NCBI GenBank assembly: GCA_001184205.1
Contig: LBMP01000002.1
Location: 637,981-701,980, forward strand
Length of the DNA stretch: 64,000 bases
Direction of reading: 5' to 3'
Source: Desulfocarbo indianensis
GTDB lineage: Bacteria > Desulfobacterota > Desulfarculia > Desulfarculales > Desulfarculaceae
Of the stretch, positions 42,642 to 51,468 are shown piece after piece (positions within the stretch are counted from its first letter, which is position 1; each line of letters begins with the position of its first letter). The position numbers and the translations under genes were made by a program. The notes under the pieces were generated by a model. The model made no database searches, was not told the DNA's origin, and was given only the letters and a program-made list of their open reading frames with translations.

Positions 42642-43495
42642 GCAGCTTCATCATCGCGCGCGACCTGCCGGAGGCCTTGGAGATCATGGGGCGGGGAGAG
42701 GCCAGGATCATCGCCGGCGGCACGGACCTCATGATTCACCTGCGCCAGGCGAGGCTCTCCTCCCGCCAGGCCCCGCCGGTGATTCTGGACGTGAGCCGCC
42801 TGCCCGAGCTTCAGCGGCTGGAGCCCGGCGCTCCGCGTCCCTTTGTGGGAGCCGGCGTTACCTTCCACCGGCTGGAAAGCGACCCTGAGGTGGCGCGGCA
42901 TCTGCCCCTCCTGGCCCAGGCCGCCTCCATGGTGGGTTCGCTCCAGGTGCGCCAGACCGGCACCATCGGAGGCAACGTGGCCAACGCCTCGCCGGCCGCC
43001 GACGGCATGACCGCGCTCACCGCCCTGGGGGCGCGGGCGGAAATCGCGTCACTAAAAGGCTATCGTGAGTGCTCCATTGAGGAGTTGGTGACCGCGCCCA
43101 ACAAGACCACCTTGGCTCCCGGCGAAATAATTTTGGGCTTCACCGTGGAAGAGGCGCCTCCCGCGGGGCAGGTATTCGCCAAGGTGGGGCGCAGGCAGGC
43201 GGTGAGCGTGGCCCGGCTGAATCTGGCCATTAGCCTGGACCCCCAACTGGGCGACCCGCGCATCGCGTTGGGCGCTTGCTTCCCCTCGCCCCGGCGGCTG
43301 CGGGACGTGGAAAAGCTCATCCGGCAGGGCGAGCCCGGCCGGCAATTATGGCAAGCCGCCGGGCAACAGGCCGCCCAGCATTTCACGGATGTTTGCGGGT
43401 GGCGCTCCTCGGCGGTCTACAAGGCGCCGGCGGTCACCCGGGTGACCGAGCGCGCCCTGGAGCGGGCCTGGCAAGCCCTGGGAGGTGCGGCATGA
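42638..43495 (+). CDS. Molybdenum hydroxylase FAD-binding subunit
   Basis: 285 residues of the CoxM/NdhF type. FAD is held by ARIIAGGTDLMIHLRQ and RQTGTIGGNVANASPAADG; a C-terminal CO_deh_flav domain ends in SSAVYKAPAVTRVTERALER. It takes electrons from the Fe-S subunit and gives them to an acceptor, NAD(P)+ in the E. barkeri nicotinate enzyme. ATGA overlaps on both sides show it belongs to the three-gene hydroxylase unit. Confidence 0.92.
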   Translation: MSSFIIARDLPEALEIMGRGEARIIAGGTDLMIHLRQARLSSRQAPPVILDVSRLPELQRLEPGAPRPFVGAGVTFHRLESDPEVARHLPLLAQAASMVGSLQVRQTGTIGGNVANASPAADGMTALTALGARAEIASLKGYRECSIEELVTAPNKTTLAPGEIILGFTVEEAPPAGQVFAKVGRRQAVSVARLNLAISLDPQLGDPRIALGACFPSPRRLRDVEKLIRQGEPGRQLWQAAGQQAAQHFTDVCGWRSSAVYKAPAVTRVTERALERAWQALGGAA

Positions 43496-45750
43496 TGTTG
43501 GGAGCCAGCGCCATAAGAGTGGGGGCCCAGGACCGGGCCACCGGCAAGACCCGCTTCGGTTTTGACCAGGGACGCGAAGGCGATCTTTTTCTGGTTTGCG
43601 TGCGCGCGGCCAAGGGGCCGGCCCGCATCAAGTCAATGGATTACGCCCCGGCCCTGGCAGTGCCCGGCGTGGTGCGGGTCTTCACCGCCGGCGACATACC
43701 GGGCCAGAACCGCTTGGGCATCATCCCGGTCAGCAAGGATCAGGAGTTCCTGGCCCAGGGCTTGGTGCGCCATTATGGCCAGGCCGTGGCCCTGGTGGCG
43801 GCGGAAAGCCGGGAGGCGGCTTTGGCCGGGGCCCGGGCGGTGCGGGTGGAGCTGGAGGATCTGCCGGGCGTGTTCGATCCGGCGGAGGCCTTGGCGGCCG
43901 GCGCGCCCCTGGTGCATGCCGATCGGGCGGAAGGCAACCTGCTCAAGGAGAACCGCATAATAAAGGGCGACGCGGAGGCGGCCCTGGCCAGATCAGCGGT
44001 GCTGGTGGAGGCCGAATACGCTATCGGCCGGGTGGAGCACGCCGCCTTGGAGATGGAGGGCGGCCGCGCCTACTATCAGGACGGCAGGGTGATCGTCAAG
44101 GCCTGCACCCAGAATCCCCACTACGATCAAGGCGACCTGGCCTTGTTCCTGGGCGTGGAGCCGGACCGGGTGCGGGTGGTGCAGGCCGAGACCGGCGGCG
44201 GTTTCGGCGGCAAGCTGGATGTCTCGGTGCAGCCCTACCTGGCCCTGGCGGCCTGGCATCTGAAGCGGCCGGTGCGCATGGCCTACACCAGGGAGGAGAC
44301 CTTCCTGGCCACGGCCAAACGCCATCCTTTCCGAATGCGCTATGTCAGCGGGGCGGACGAGGAGGGACGCCTGACTGCGGTGAAGGCCGAGCTTTTGTCT
44401 GACACCGGCGCTTTCGCCTCCTATGGCCTGGCGGTTTGCATGCGGGCGGCGGTGCACGCCACCGGCCCCTATCTGGTGCCCAACGTGGCGGTGAACTGCC
44501 GCATGGCCTACACCAACAACACCTGGAACGGGGCCATGCGCGGCTTCGGCGTGCCCCAGGTGGCTCTGGCCCACGAGGGCCAGATGGACGCCCTGGCCGC
44601 GGCCCTGGGCATGGACCCCCTGGAGCTGCGCCTGAAAAACGCCCTGCGCGCCGACCAGGCCACGGCCACCGGCCAGGTTCTGAAGAGCGGGGTGGGGTTG
44701 ACCCAATGCCTGGAAAGGCTGCGTCCCATCTATGAAGCCTGGCGCCACGGCTTGAGCCACGGCGGTTGGCATAGGCAGGGCGTCGGCCTGGGCTGCATGT
44801 ATTACGGCATCGGCAACACCGGGGTGAGCAATCCCTCCACCGCGCAAATGGAATGGCTGCCCGACGGCCGGGTGGTGCTCTACACCGGCGTGGCCGAATT
44901 AGGCCAGGGCTCGGACACGGTCTTGCGGCAGTTGGCCGCCCAGCGCCTGGGCCTGGAGCCGGAGGAAATAGACCTTTGCCGGGGCGACACCGACCGCACC
45001 ACCAACGCCGGGGCCTCCTCGGCCAGCCGGCAAACTTATATTTCGGGCAACGCGGTGCTGAACGCGGCGGACAACCTGGAAGAGCTTTTATTGACCGGCG
45101 CGCGGGAACTCCTGGGCGCGCGGCATTTGGACTTGGATTTGCGCGGCCGTCTGATTCTGGAAAAGGGCGGCCAGGGCCGCACCCTGGAAGTCAAGGAGGT
45201 GGCCCGCTTCCTGGCCAGCGAGGGCCGGGAGATCAAGGCCGGCGGCAGGTTCGATCCCAACTTCACGGCGCTGGACCCCGCCACCGGCCAGGGCCGGCCC
45301 TATGCCGCCTACGCTTTTGCGGCCCAGTGCGCCCTGGTGGAGGTGGATACCGCCTCGGGCCTGGTCAAGGTCAAGGAGGTGGCCGCCGCCCACGACGTGG
45401 GCCGGGCCATAAACCGGCGCGCGGTCATGGGCCAGATCTGCGGCGGGGTCATGATGGGGGTGGGCATGGCCTTGATGGAGGAATATCAGCAGGGCTCCAC
45501 CGATAATTTGCAGAACTACCACATCCCCACCGCGGCCGACGCGCCACGGGTCACCCCGCTCATCGTGGAGGAGCCCGAGGAAACCGGACCCTACGGGGCC
45601 AAGGGCGTGGGCGAGCCGGCCCTGATCCCCACCGCCCCGGCCGTGGCCGGCGCGGTGAGCCAGGCCTTGGGGCGTCCCATGCGCCGGCTCCCCCTGAATC
45701 TGGAGCGGGTGATGGAGGCGATAACAACAGCGGAGGATCAGCAACCATGA
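43492..45750 (+). CDS. Molybdenum hydroxylase catalytic subunit (nicotinate dehydrogenase-like)
   Basis: 752 residues of the xanthine dehydrogenase large-subunit family. AETGGGFGGKLDVSVQPYLA binds the cofactor, NNTWNGAMRGFGVPQVALAHE carries the substrate arginine region, and GPYGAKGVGEPALIPTAPA holds the catalytic glutamate. In E. barkeri nicotinate dehydrogenase this polypeptide is split into two subunits; here it is one chain. It would add hydroxyl from water at C6 of nicotinate. The assignment to nicotinate rests on the reductase and enamidase genes, since the family alone does not fix the substrate. Confidence 0.88.
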   Translation: MMLGASAIRVGAQDRATGKTRFGFDQGREGDLFLVCVRAAKGPARIKSMDYAPALAVPGVVRVFTAGDIPGQNRLGIIPVSKDQEFLAQGLVRHYGQAVALVAAESREAALAGARAVRVELEDLPGVFDPAEALAAGAPLVHADRAEGNLLKENRIIKGDAEAALARSAVLVEAEYAIGRVEHAALEMEGGRAYYQDGRVIVKACTQNPHYDQGDLALFLGVEPDRVRVVQAETGGGFGGKLDVSVQPYLALAAWHLKRPVRMAYTREETFLATAKRHPFRMRYVSGADEEGRLTAVKAELLSDTGAFASYGLAVCMRAAVHATGPYLVPNVAVNCRMAYTNNTWNGAMRGFGVPQVALAHEGQMDALAAALGMDPLELRLKNALRADQATATGQVLKSGVGLTQCLERLRPIYEAWRHGLSHGGWHRQGVGLGCMYYGIGNTGVSNPSTAQMEWLPDGRVVLYTGVAELGQGSDTVLRQLAAQRLGLEPEEIDLCRGDTDRTTNAGASSASRQTYISGNAVLNAADNLEELLLTGARELLGARHLDLDLRGRLILEKGGQGRTLEVKEVARFLASEGREIKAGGRFDPNFTALDPATGQGRPYAAYAFAAQCALVEVDTASGLVKVKEVAAAHDVGRAINRRAVMGQICGGVMMGVGMALMEEYQQGSTDNLQNYHIPTAADAPRVTPLIVEEPEETGPYGAKGVGEPALIPTAPAVAGAVSQALGRPMRRLPLNLERVMEAITTAEDQQP

Positions 45751-47273
45751 AGATAGACCTGGAACGATGCAACGGCTGCGGCCTTTGCGAAAAGGATTGC
45801 CCCGTGGCCGCGGTCAGGGTGGAGGCCAAGAAAGCGGTCATAAACCAGGCCTGCGTGGAATGCCGCACCTGTCTCAAGGTGTGTCCGCGCGGGGCGGTAT
45901 TGGACGAGGTGCGCCAGGTGTCCGGCGCGGTGGTTTGCCAGGCCTGCCCGGTGGCCTGCCAGGTGCCGCCGGGCCTGAGCGGAGCCTGCGGCCGCTACGC
46001 CAACCAGGCGGGCGTGCTCAGGCGCAACCGGCCCTTGCTGGCCTACCGGGACGTGATCGACCTCATCGGCCCCGAGCCCGAGCCGCTCATCCAGAAGCCT
46101 TCCATCACCGCCATCGGCGCCGGCGGCACCTATCCCGACTACGTGCCAGCGCCCTACATCGTGAGCGACAACCGCCAGGGGGTGGAGGTGGTCACGGTGG
46201 TGACCGAGGCCCCGCTATCCTACTCCGGGCTCAAGGTGAAGATAGACACCGACCTGGAGGTGGGCCGCGAAGGCTCGGAGGTGCGCTTCGAGGGCCGCAC
46301 GGTGGGCATGGTGGAAACCGAGGAGTACGGTTCCAAGATACTGGCCGTGGGCGGGGTCAACCGCCTCACCGGCAAGCACGGCTTCGCCGCGGCTCGGGCG
46401 GTGGCGGCCATAGCCAACCGCGAGGCCGTGGAGCTTAGGATCAAAGGCGGAGCCAAGCTCACCGTGCAGGTGGGCCAGCCGCCGGTGATCGACGGCCAGA
46501 AGGTGGCCAGGATGCGGGTGGGCTGCGGCTCGGCCACGGCGGGCCTGTTCGCGCCGTTTTTCAAGGAGGCCGCCGACGAGGTGATCGTGCTGGACCACCA
46601 CATCACCAGCCTGTTCAGCCATCACGCGGCGGGACGCTGCCTGGGGCTCGATCCCTCCGGCCTGGACCTGTGCTTCAAGCTCTCCACGCCGGGTCGCTAC
46701 TTCGGCACCCACGGCCACGGCTGGGGCGGCACCGACATCAAGGACCCCCTGCAAATAGTCGCCAAAATCGACGCCGGGCGCAGCAAGCCGGGCAGCACCC
46801 TGCTCATCACGGAAACCACCGGCCAGAACGCGGCGCTGTACCAGCTGGACGAGGCGGGTGTTTTTCAGCCCGTTCCCCTGACGCCTGCGGTGCGGGAGGC
46901 GGTGGCGGCCATCGCCGAATCCTGCCAGGCCTCGCGGGTGTCGGCCATGTACGTGGCCGGCGCGGGCGGCTCGGCCAGGGCCGGGGTGGCGCGCTATCCC
47001 CTGCGCCTGACCAAGGCGGTGCACGCCGCCAAGGCGGCGCTCACCTGCGGCGGCGCGCCGGTGTTCGTCATGCCCGGCGGCGGCATCACCTTCATGGTGG
47101 ACGTGGAGCGGGTGAAGGCGGGCGCTTTCACCTGGGTGCCCACGCCGGCCACGGTGGCCCCCATCGAATACACCATGCGCCTGGACGATTATGAGGAGAT
47201 GGGCGGCCACCTGGAGGCCATCAAGCCATTCAAGACCCTGGAGCCTTTCGCTTGGAGCCGGTCCAAGTCCTGA
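45747..47273 (+). CDS. hnr: 6-hydroxynicotinate reductase
   Basis: 508 residues. An N-terminal ferredoxin domain (RCNGCGLCEKDCPVAAV, CVECRTCLKVCPRGAV) and a further CQACPVACQVPPG precede the catalytic part. That part contains AIGAGGTYPDYVPAPYIVSD, RVGCGSATAGLFAPFFKE and FSHHAAGRCLGLDPSGLD. This is the architecture of the iron-sulfur flavoprotein that reduces 6-hydroxynicotinate to 1,4,5,6-tetrahydro-6-oxonicotinate with reduced ferredoxin in E. barkeri. It overlaps the hydroxylase gene by ATGA, so step 1 and step 2 are coupled in expression. The product is the enamidase substrate. Confidence 0.87.
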   Translation: MKIDLERCNGCGLCEKDCPVAAVRVEAKKAVINQACVECRTCLKVCPRGAVLDEVRQVSGAVVCQACPVACQVPPGLSGACGRYANQAGVLRRNRPLLAYRDVIDLIGPEPEPLIQKPSITAIGAGGTYPDYVPAPYIVSDNRQGVEVVTVVTEAPLSYSGLKVKIDTDLEVGREGSEVRFEGRTVGMVETEEYGSKILAVGGVNRLTGKHGFAAARAVAAIANREAVELRIKGGAKLTVQVGQPPVIDGQKVARMRVGCGSATAGLFAPFFKEAADEVIVLDHHITSLFSHHAAGRCLGLDPSGLDLCFKLSTPGRYFGTHGHGWGGTDIKDPLQIVAKIDAGRSKPGSTLLITETTGQNAALYQLDEAGVFQPVPLTPAVREAVAAIAESCQASRVSAMYVAGAGGSARAGVARYPLRLTKAVHAAKAALTCGGAPVFVMPGGGITFMVDVERVKAGAFTWVPTPATVAPIEYTMRLDDYEEMGGHLEAIKPFKTLEPFAWSRSKS

Positions 47274-48130
47274 GACCAGACCTGGTCCTGGTGGACTGGG
47301 GACCCATGACGCTCACCATATCGGCCTGGGCGGCCGGCCAGCCGCGTCCGGTCATGGCCGCCCAGGCCGCCCGAGCCGCCCTCAGGCTCTTGGCGGTTTT
47401 GGCGGATTTCCAGAATTACCTCAAGCGGCCGGCGGCCGAACTGCCGCCGGAGCGGCCCGCGCCGCGGGTGGCGGCCCGGGCCAGGGACGCGGCCCGCGCC
47501 CTGGGCCGGGGGCTGACTCCACTGGCCGCGGTGGCCGGGGCCGTGGCCGACGAGGTGGCTGATTTCGCGGCCGGCCTGGGGGCTGACAAGGTCATCGTGA
47601 ACAACGGCGGCGACATCGCCCTGCGCTTGGGCCCCGGCGAAAAAGCCCAGGTGGGGTTGCGGGCCTGGCCCGGACAGGCGGCCGAAGCCGGGGAAAGCGG
47701 CGCGGATACGCTTTTGGGGCGGCTCAACCTCACGGCCGGGGACGGAGTGGGCGGCGTGGCCACCAGCGGCTGGCGCGGCCGCAGCTTTTCGCGGGGCATC
47801 GCCGACGCGGTGAGCGTGTGGGCCGCCAGCGCCGCCTTGGCCGACGCCGCGGCCACCGTCCTGGGCAACGCGGTCAGCGCCCCGGCGCCGGGGATCGTGC
47901 GGCGCCCCGCCAGGGAGCTGGACCCGGCCAGCGATCTGGGCGAGGCATTGGTCACCCAAGCGGTGCCGCCCCTGAACGCGGAGCAGCGCGCCCAGGCCCT
48001 GGCCGCGGGCCGGGAGGAGGCCTGGCGCCTGCGCCAGGAAGGCCTCATCAAGGGCTGCCTGATAGCCCTGCAGGGCGATTACGCCCTCTTGGATCAAGGG
48101 GCCTTGGCGGCCATCGCCGACGGCGACTGA
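47252..48130 (+). CDS. UPF0280 family protein (ApbE-like fold)
   Basis: 292 residues if TTG 47252 is used; an ATG at 47306 would shorten it by 18. The family pattern is clear in AVAGAVADEVADFAAGLGAD, VNNGGDIALRLG, GGVATSGWRGRSFSRGIADAV and DAAATVLGNAVSAPAPG. UPF0280 proteins resemble the flavin transferase ApbE, and may handle a flavin or thiamine-like cofactor. They are often found next to hydroxynicotinate reductase-like genes, so this one may flavinylate or assist that enzyme. Overlap of 22 bases with hnr supports functional coupling. Function not demonstrated. Confidence 0.85.
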   Translation: MEPVQVLRPDLVLVDWGPMTLTISAWAAGQPRPVMAAQAARAALRLLAVLADFQNYLKRPAAELPPERPAPRVAARARDAARALGRGLTPLAAVAGAVADEVADFAAGLGADKVIVNNGGDIALRLGPGEKAQVGLRAWPGQAAEAGESGADTLLGRLNLTAGDGVGGVATSGWRGRSFSRGIADAVSVWAASAALADAAATVLGNAVSAPAPGIVRRPARELDPASDLGEALVTQAVPPLNAEQRAQALAAGREEAWRLRQEGLIKGCLIALQGDYALLDQGALAAIADGD

Positions 48131-48612
48131 GCCGGGCTGCGGTCCCACCCGCCATTAATAAAGACAGCGGTATGGTTCCCGTCGCGCTCCCATTGGCCGG
48201 CCTGGGCCGGTTGCCAGCCGGAGCCTCCCCCTGATTACCGTGGCGACGCGGAAAAATTAATTAAAACTAAAAATAAGTATCAGCCGATGGTGGGCTCTGT
48301 AGGATAATTGCCTGCCATAACTGGTAATTGACAACAAAGCCTTCTAGGCTATTATTAGTATGAATAATTAGAAGGGGGTGGAGTGCTTTCGAAACCAAAA
48401 AAGTACGCGTCTGGCGCGAGAGGGGACCGTGAACCGTTTTTCTGGGCGTCGCCTCCCCGCCGAACCTTGACCCCGCCGGGCCAAATGCAAGCAAGTTAAG
48501 CAGCCGCGCCGGGCAAGGCTCTTTATTCTCTCAATAAGTTGGTCGCGGGAAAGCGACGCGCGGCACACGGGCCAAGCGCGTTCCCGAAATGTTTAGGCAA
48601 GGGGTGGAAGCC
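48131..48612. other. Long leader upstream of the PAS-Rnk gene
   Basis: 480 bases between the UPF0280 stop and the next start. An AT-rich block at 48250-48375 holds a strong promoter (48328-48355). The transcript would then have a leader of roughly 250 bases, GC-rich, with several short stems but no recognised riboswitch or peptide gene. Confidence 0.5.
48328..48355 (+). promoter_or_regulatory. Strong sigma-70 type promoter
   Basis: TTGACA (48328-48333, perfect -35), 16-base spacer, TATTAT (48350-48355, 5 of 6 for the -10). It is the best promoter match on the plus strand of this window and drives the PAS-Rnk gene through a long leader. Confidence 0.75.
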
Positions 48613-49980
48613 ATGCTGGGTTTCCTGAAAAGCGTGCTGGGGAATTTGAAGGCCAAAGGCGAAAAATTGTCTCTGGAAGCGGAGCCTGGCGCCACGACAA
48701 GCGCCTCCCTGGATTGGCAAGAGGTTTTGCGTAAAAGTCCCGAGGCCTTTTGGGCGCAGGATAAAAAGCAAAACATCCTGGAAGAGCCCTTGCGGGCGGT
48801 CAATCAATATGCCTGCCGCCTGCTGGGCTACGATGAAAAAGCCTTGCTCGCCATGAGCTTGGGCGACTTGCTTTGCGCTGGGGACGCGGCCTTTCGGGAG
48901 GACTTGGCCGTGATCCTGCTTGCCGGCGGTCCCTTTCGTTTCACGGCTGAGTTGCGCGGAGCGGACGGCAAAAGGGTGACCGTGGACGTGCGGGGCGGCA
49001 GCCTTGAACAGGGTCCGCGAACCATGCTTTTTTATCTGGCCCGGGAAAGCCTGGCCAAGAATAATTACGCCTCCCGCCAGCAGCAGATGCAGGCGGTTTA
49101 TCGTTCCGCTTTCAACCTCTTGCCCGCGGGCGTCTTCGTTTGCTCGGCCGACGCCAAGTTGGTTCGCTTCAATGAAGCTTTCACCCGCATGCTGGGTTTC
49201 AATTCGGCGCGGGAGCTGCGGGCCATGACCAGCGGGGATTTGAACTGGCTTTTGGCGGACGCGGCCCTGGCGCGGCGCGGCGATAAGGCATTGCCTGATT
49301 GCCTGGATCTCTTGAACGGCTTGAAACCGCTGCGCTGCCGGGACGGCAAGAAAAAAATGGTGGCGATGCGGGTGATGAGCCGCAGGGAAAACGGGGGAGG
49401 CGGCGGTTTCCTCTACGGCCTGGTGCAGGAGCCGTTTCTTTTTTTCGGGGAAGGATCGCCTTACGGCGACTACGGCGGGGACCTGCGGCTCGGCTGCGGC
49501 GGCCAGCCGGATTGCAACTGGATACTAATCGGCTCGGGCGGCGATTTGGCCCGCAAGGATATGAAGCGAATGGGAAAGATATATATAAGCCAATTCGATA
49601 AAGATCGCTTGGAAAGCCTGATCAGCTATGCCTGGGAAAAGCAAAGCCGGGACAAGCGGCACTTGCAGGAGCTTCGGGAGGAATTGGACGCCGCCGAAGT
49701 TATCAGGCCCGATGAGGTGCCGGACAACGTGGTGACCATGAACTCGGTGGTCAAGGTCCGGGACCTGGATACCGGCGGCCAGGTCGAATACCGTTTGGTT
49801 TTTCCTGGCGACGCGGACCCGGCAAGCAACAGGATATCGGTTTTGGCCCCCGTGGGCACCGCCCTGATCGGAACCCAGGTGGGCGGCCTTATCAACTGGG
49901 AATCCCCTTCCGGCGTGAGAAGGCTTTTGGTGGACGAACTCATATACCAGCCGGAAGCCGCCGGCGATTATCATCTATAA
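48613..49980 (+). CDS. PAS-PAS protein with C-terminal Rnk/GreA-like domain
   Basis: 455 residues. Two PAS folds are visible: about 45-150 (RAVNQYACRLLGYDEKALLAM) and about 160-280 (FNEAFTRMLGFNSARELRAM). Residues about 323-455 match the Rnk/GreA-GreB C-terminal family: IYISQFDKDRLESLISYAWE, a helix pair, VTMNSVVKVRDLDTGGQVEY, NRISVLAPVGTALIGTQVGG and INWESPSGVRRLLVDELIYQ. Rnk-type domains bind RNA polymerase near the secondary channel. Here that output appears tied to a PAS sensor. ATG 48613 follows AAGGGGTGG; an ATG at 48589 lacks a site. No kinase or HTH domain. Closest known function is uncertain. Confidence 0.82.
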   Translation: MLGFLKSVLGNLKAKGEKLSLEAEPGATTSASLDWQEVLRKSPEAFWAQDKKQNILEEPLRAVNQYACRLLGYDEKALLAMSLGDLLCAGDAAFREDLAVILLAGGPFRFTAELRGADGKRVTVDVRGGSLEQGPRTMLFYLARESLAKNNYASRQQQMQAVYRSAFNLLPAGVFVCSADAKLVRFNEAFTRMLGFNSARELRAMTSGDLNWLLADAALARRGDKALPDCLDLLNGLKPLRCRDGKKKMVAMRVMSRRENGGGGGFLYGLVQEPFLFFGEGSPYGDYGGDLRLGCGGQPDCNWILIGSGGDLARKDMKRMGKIYISQFDKDRLESLISYAWEKQSRDKRHLQELREELDAAEVIRPDEVPDNVVTMNSVVKVRDLDTGGQVEYRLVFPGDADPASNRISVLAPVGTALIGTQVGGLINWESPSGVRRLLVDELIYQPEAAGDYHL

Positions 49981-50009
49981 CGGCCAAGAGGCTGAGAGCC
50001 GCGGTCGAC

Positions 50010-50045
50010 GGCGGCCGGCCCGTTTTTCGGGCCGGCCGCCTTTTT
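50010..50045 (+). terminator. Terminator of the PAS-Rnk gene
   Basis: GGCGGCCGGCCCG (50010-50022) and CGGGCCGGCCGCC (50028-50040) form a perfect 13-bp stem with a TTTTT loop, followed by TTTTT. It starts 30 bases after the stop. Confidence 0.92.
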
Positions 50046-50192
50046 CTGGCGGGTTCGCGGTCAGCGCTCATGCCAGCCAAAACCGATGGCGCAACGTCTG
50101 TCCCAAAACGCCTGGACGGCATTTTGGGTATGGCCTTTCCCTTTTTAAACGGTTATTATTATCAATTAAGATTCAATTCCAATAGCGCGAAG

Positions 50193-50423
50193 ATGGTTCA
50201 AATGGACAGTAGCCCAGTGACGGTATTCAGGCCCTATCTGTTTGAGATAGGGGAAAAAATAAGGATAGAAGCCGGGCCGCGCCAGGGCGATTGGCTGGTG
50301 GTGGACCTGGGTGAGCAAAAAGTCACCCTGGAATGCCCCATTTCGCATAAAAAATTCGCTTGGGAGCGATTTTCCTATTTAAGCCCACAAGTTGAGGACA
50401 GGGTTTGGCCCGCGGAGCATTAA
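50193..50423 (+). CDS. Small hypothetical protein
   Basis: About 76 residues from ATG 50193; the same frame is open back to 50070, but that part runs through AT-rich, non-coding-looking sequence, and ATG 50202 is also possible. The readable core is PYLFEIGEKIRIEAGPRQGD, DLGEQKVTLECPISHKKFAW and ERFSYLSP, predicted mostly beta-strand with one cysteine. It could be a small beta-barrel fold. The AT-rich block at 50150-50190 may hold its promoter. No strong ribosome-binding site is seen, so both start and reality are moderately certain. Confidence 0.5.
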   Translation: MVQMDSSPVTVFRPYLFEIGEKIRIEAGPRQGDWLVVDLGEQKVTLECPISHKKFAWERFSYLSPQVEDRVWPAEH

Positions 50424-50511
50424 GGGGCTCCGCAAGTAAGCAAGTTATCGAGGTTGAACCGGTTGAATTGAATGCAATGCATCGCCACTGTAACCAGGGA
50501 AAGGATGAAAC

Positions 50512-50958
50512 ATGAAAAAAGTCCTGATCGCCTATGCTAGCCGCATGGGGCACACCGAGAAGCTGGCCCAGTATATCGCCGAGGGCGTACGCATGAGCGG
50601 CCATGAGGTCGACCTGAAAAAAATCGGCGAAATTGATGACATTCAAAGCGTCGCCGACTATGACGGCTATGTTTTCGGTTGTCCCACTTATCACCGCGAC
50701 ATGACCGGCGGCATGAAGACCTTCCTGTTCAAGGCTGAAAATCTCAATCTCATGGGCAAGATCGGCGGAGCCTTCGGCTCCTATACCCATAGCGGGGACG
50801 CGCCGCGCTATGTCTTCGACACCATGCAGTATGTCTTCAAGATGGACATGAGCGAACTGGGTTCCTTGAACGTGCTCGAGGACGCGGTGGACACCCCGGA
50901 CGGCATCAAGACCGGCCAGGATTACGGCAGATCCATTGGGGCCAAATTGCCCGCCTGA
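50512..50958 (+). CDS. Flavodoxin
   Basis: 148 residues. KVLIAYASRMGHTEKLAQYI carries the FMN phosphate loop (a Ser/Thr-rich loop, here ASRMGHTE). The flavin-stacking regions are VFGCPTYHRDMTGGMKTFLF and GAFGSYTHSGDAPRY. The length is classic for short-chain flavodoxin. AAAGGATGAAAC precedes the ATG. It likely shuttles low-potential electrons; reduced ferredoxin/flavodoxin users in the window include the hydroxynicotinate reductase and radical SAM enzyme, but no direct link is shown. Confidence 0.9.
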   Translation: MKKVLIAYASRMGHTEKLAQYIAEGVRMSGHEVDLKKIGEIDDIQSVADYDGYVFGCPTYHRDMTGGMKTFLFKAENLNLMGKIGGAFGSYTHSGDAPRYVFDTMQYVFKMDMSELGSLNVLEDAVDTPDGIKTGQDYGRSIGAKLPA

Positions 50959-50972
50959 TACGCCGGCGGTCT

Positions 50973-51004
50973 CCATAAGACCCGGCGCCCGCCGGGTCTT
51001 ATGG
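50973..51004 (+). terminator. Hairpin terminator after flavodoxin
   Basis: CCATAAGACCCGGC (50973-50986) pairs perfectly with GCCGGGTCTTATGG (50991-51004) over a 4-base loop. The tail (GCTTACGTCTT) is only partly T-rich, so termination is likely but not ideal. Confidence 0.65.
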
Positions 51005-51468
51005 GCTTACGTCTTATCGTTCAGCCAATGCGCGCGCCGGGCCGTCTCGGCGGCGGCGTTTGCCGCGACGGCTTTATCATGAATGCGTCACTTTTGCGCG
51101 GTGATTGAATCATGCGCCGGATGCGGCTTTATGCCGCTGATCATGCCCATCATCAGGAGCTTTGCCGAGCTCCGCCCCCCTCAACGCCCCTGATATTTTG
51201 TCATGCAATATTTGACTTCGGCTTGGCAATCCCTGCTATATAATAGCGTTTAGGTCTGCCCTATTCCCCGCCATGAATTCGCGTGATTCGTGGCTACGCC
51301 CCAAAAACATGACATTGTCATCCCTGGCGATGTCGCTTGCTCATGCTTTGGAGAGGTTTTCTCTCGTGAGGATTAAATAGGAAAAAGGCGGACGATTTTC
51401 CCCAAGTGAACCTGGTTTGCGCCAAGTCAGGTCACGTTTTGGGAAAAAGAAAACCGGGGTGAGCAATC
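51005..51468. other. Upstream region of the binding-protein/kinase pair
   Basis: 464 bases without a supported gene. Short hairpins occur (GGAGCT-TTGCCG-AGCTCC near 51160). A -10 perfect TATAAT (51239-51244), overlapping TATATA, lies 19-21 bases after TTGACT (51212-51217), so a promoter with long spacing is plausible. That gives a leader of about 215 bases before the GTG start. Confidence 0.5.

Noticed and set aside
51218..51240. TTGGCAATCCCTGCT as a sigma-54 promoter before the binding-protein gene
   Set aside because: GG and GC are eight rather than ten bases apart, which abolishes the -24/-12 spacing; a TATAAT box overlaps instead.
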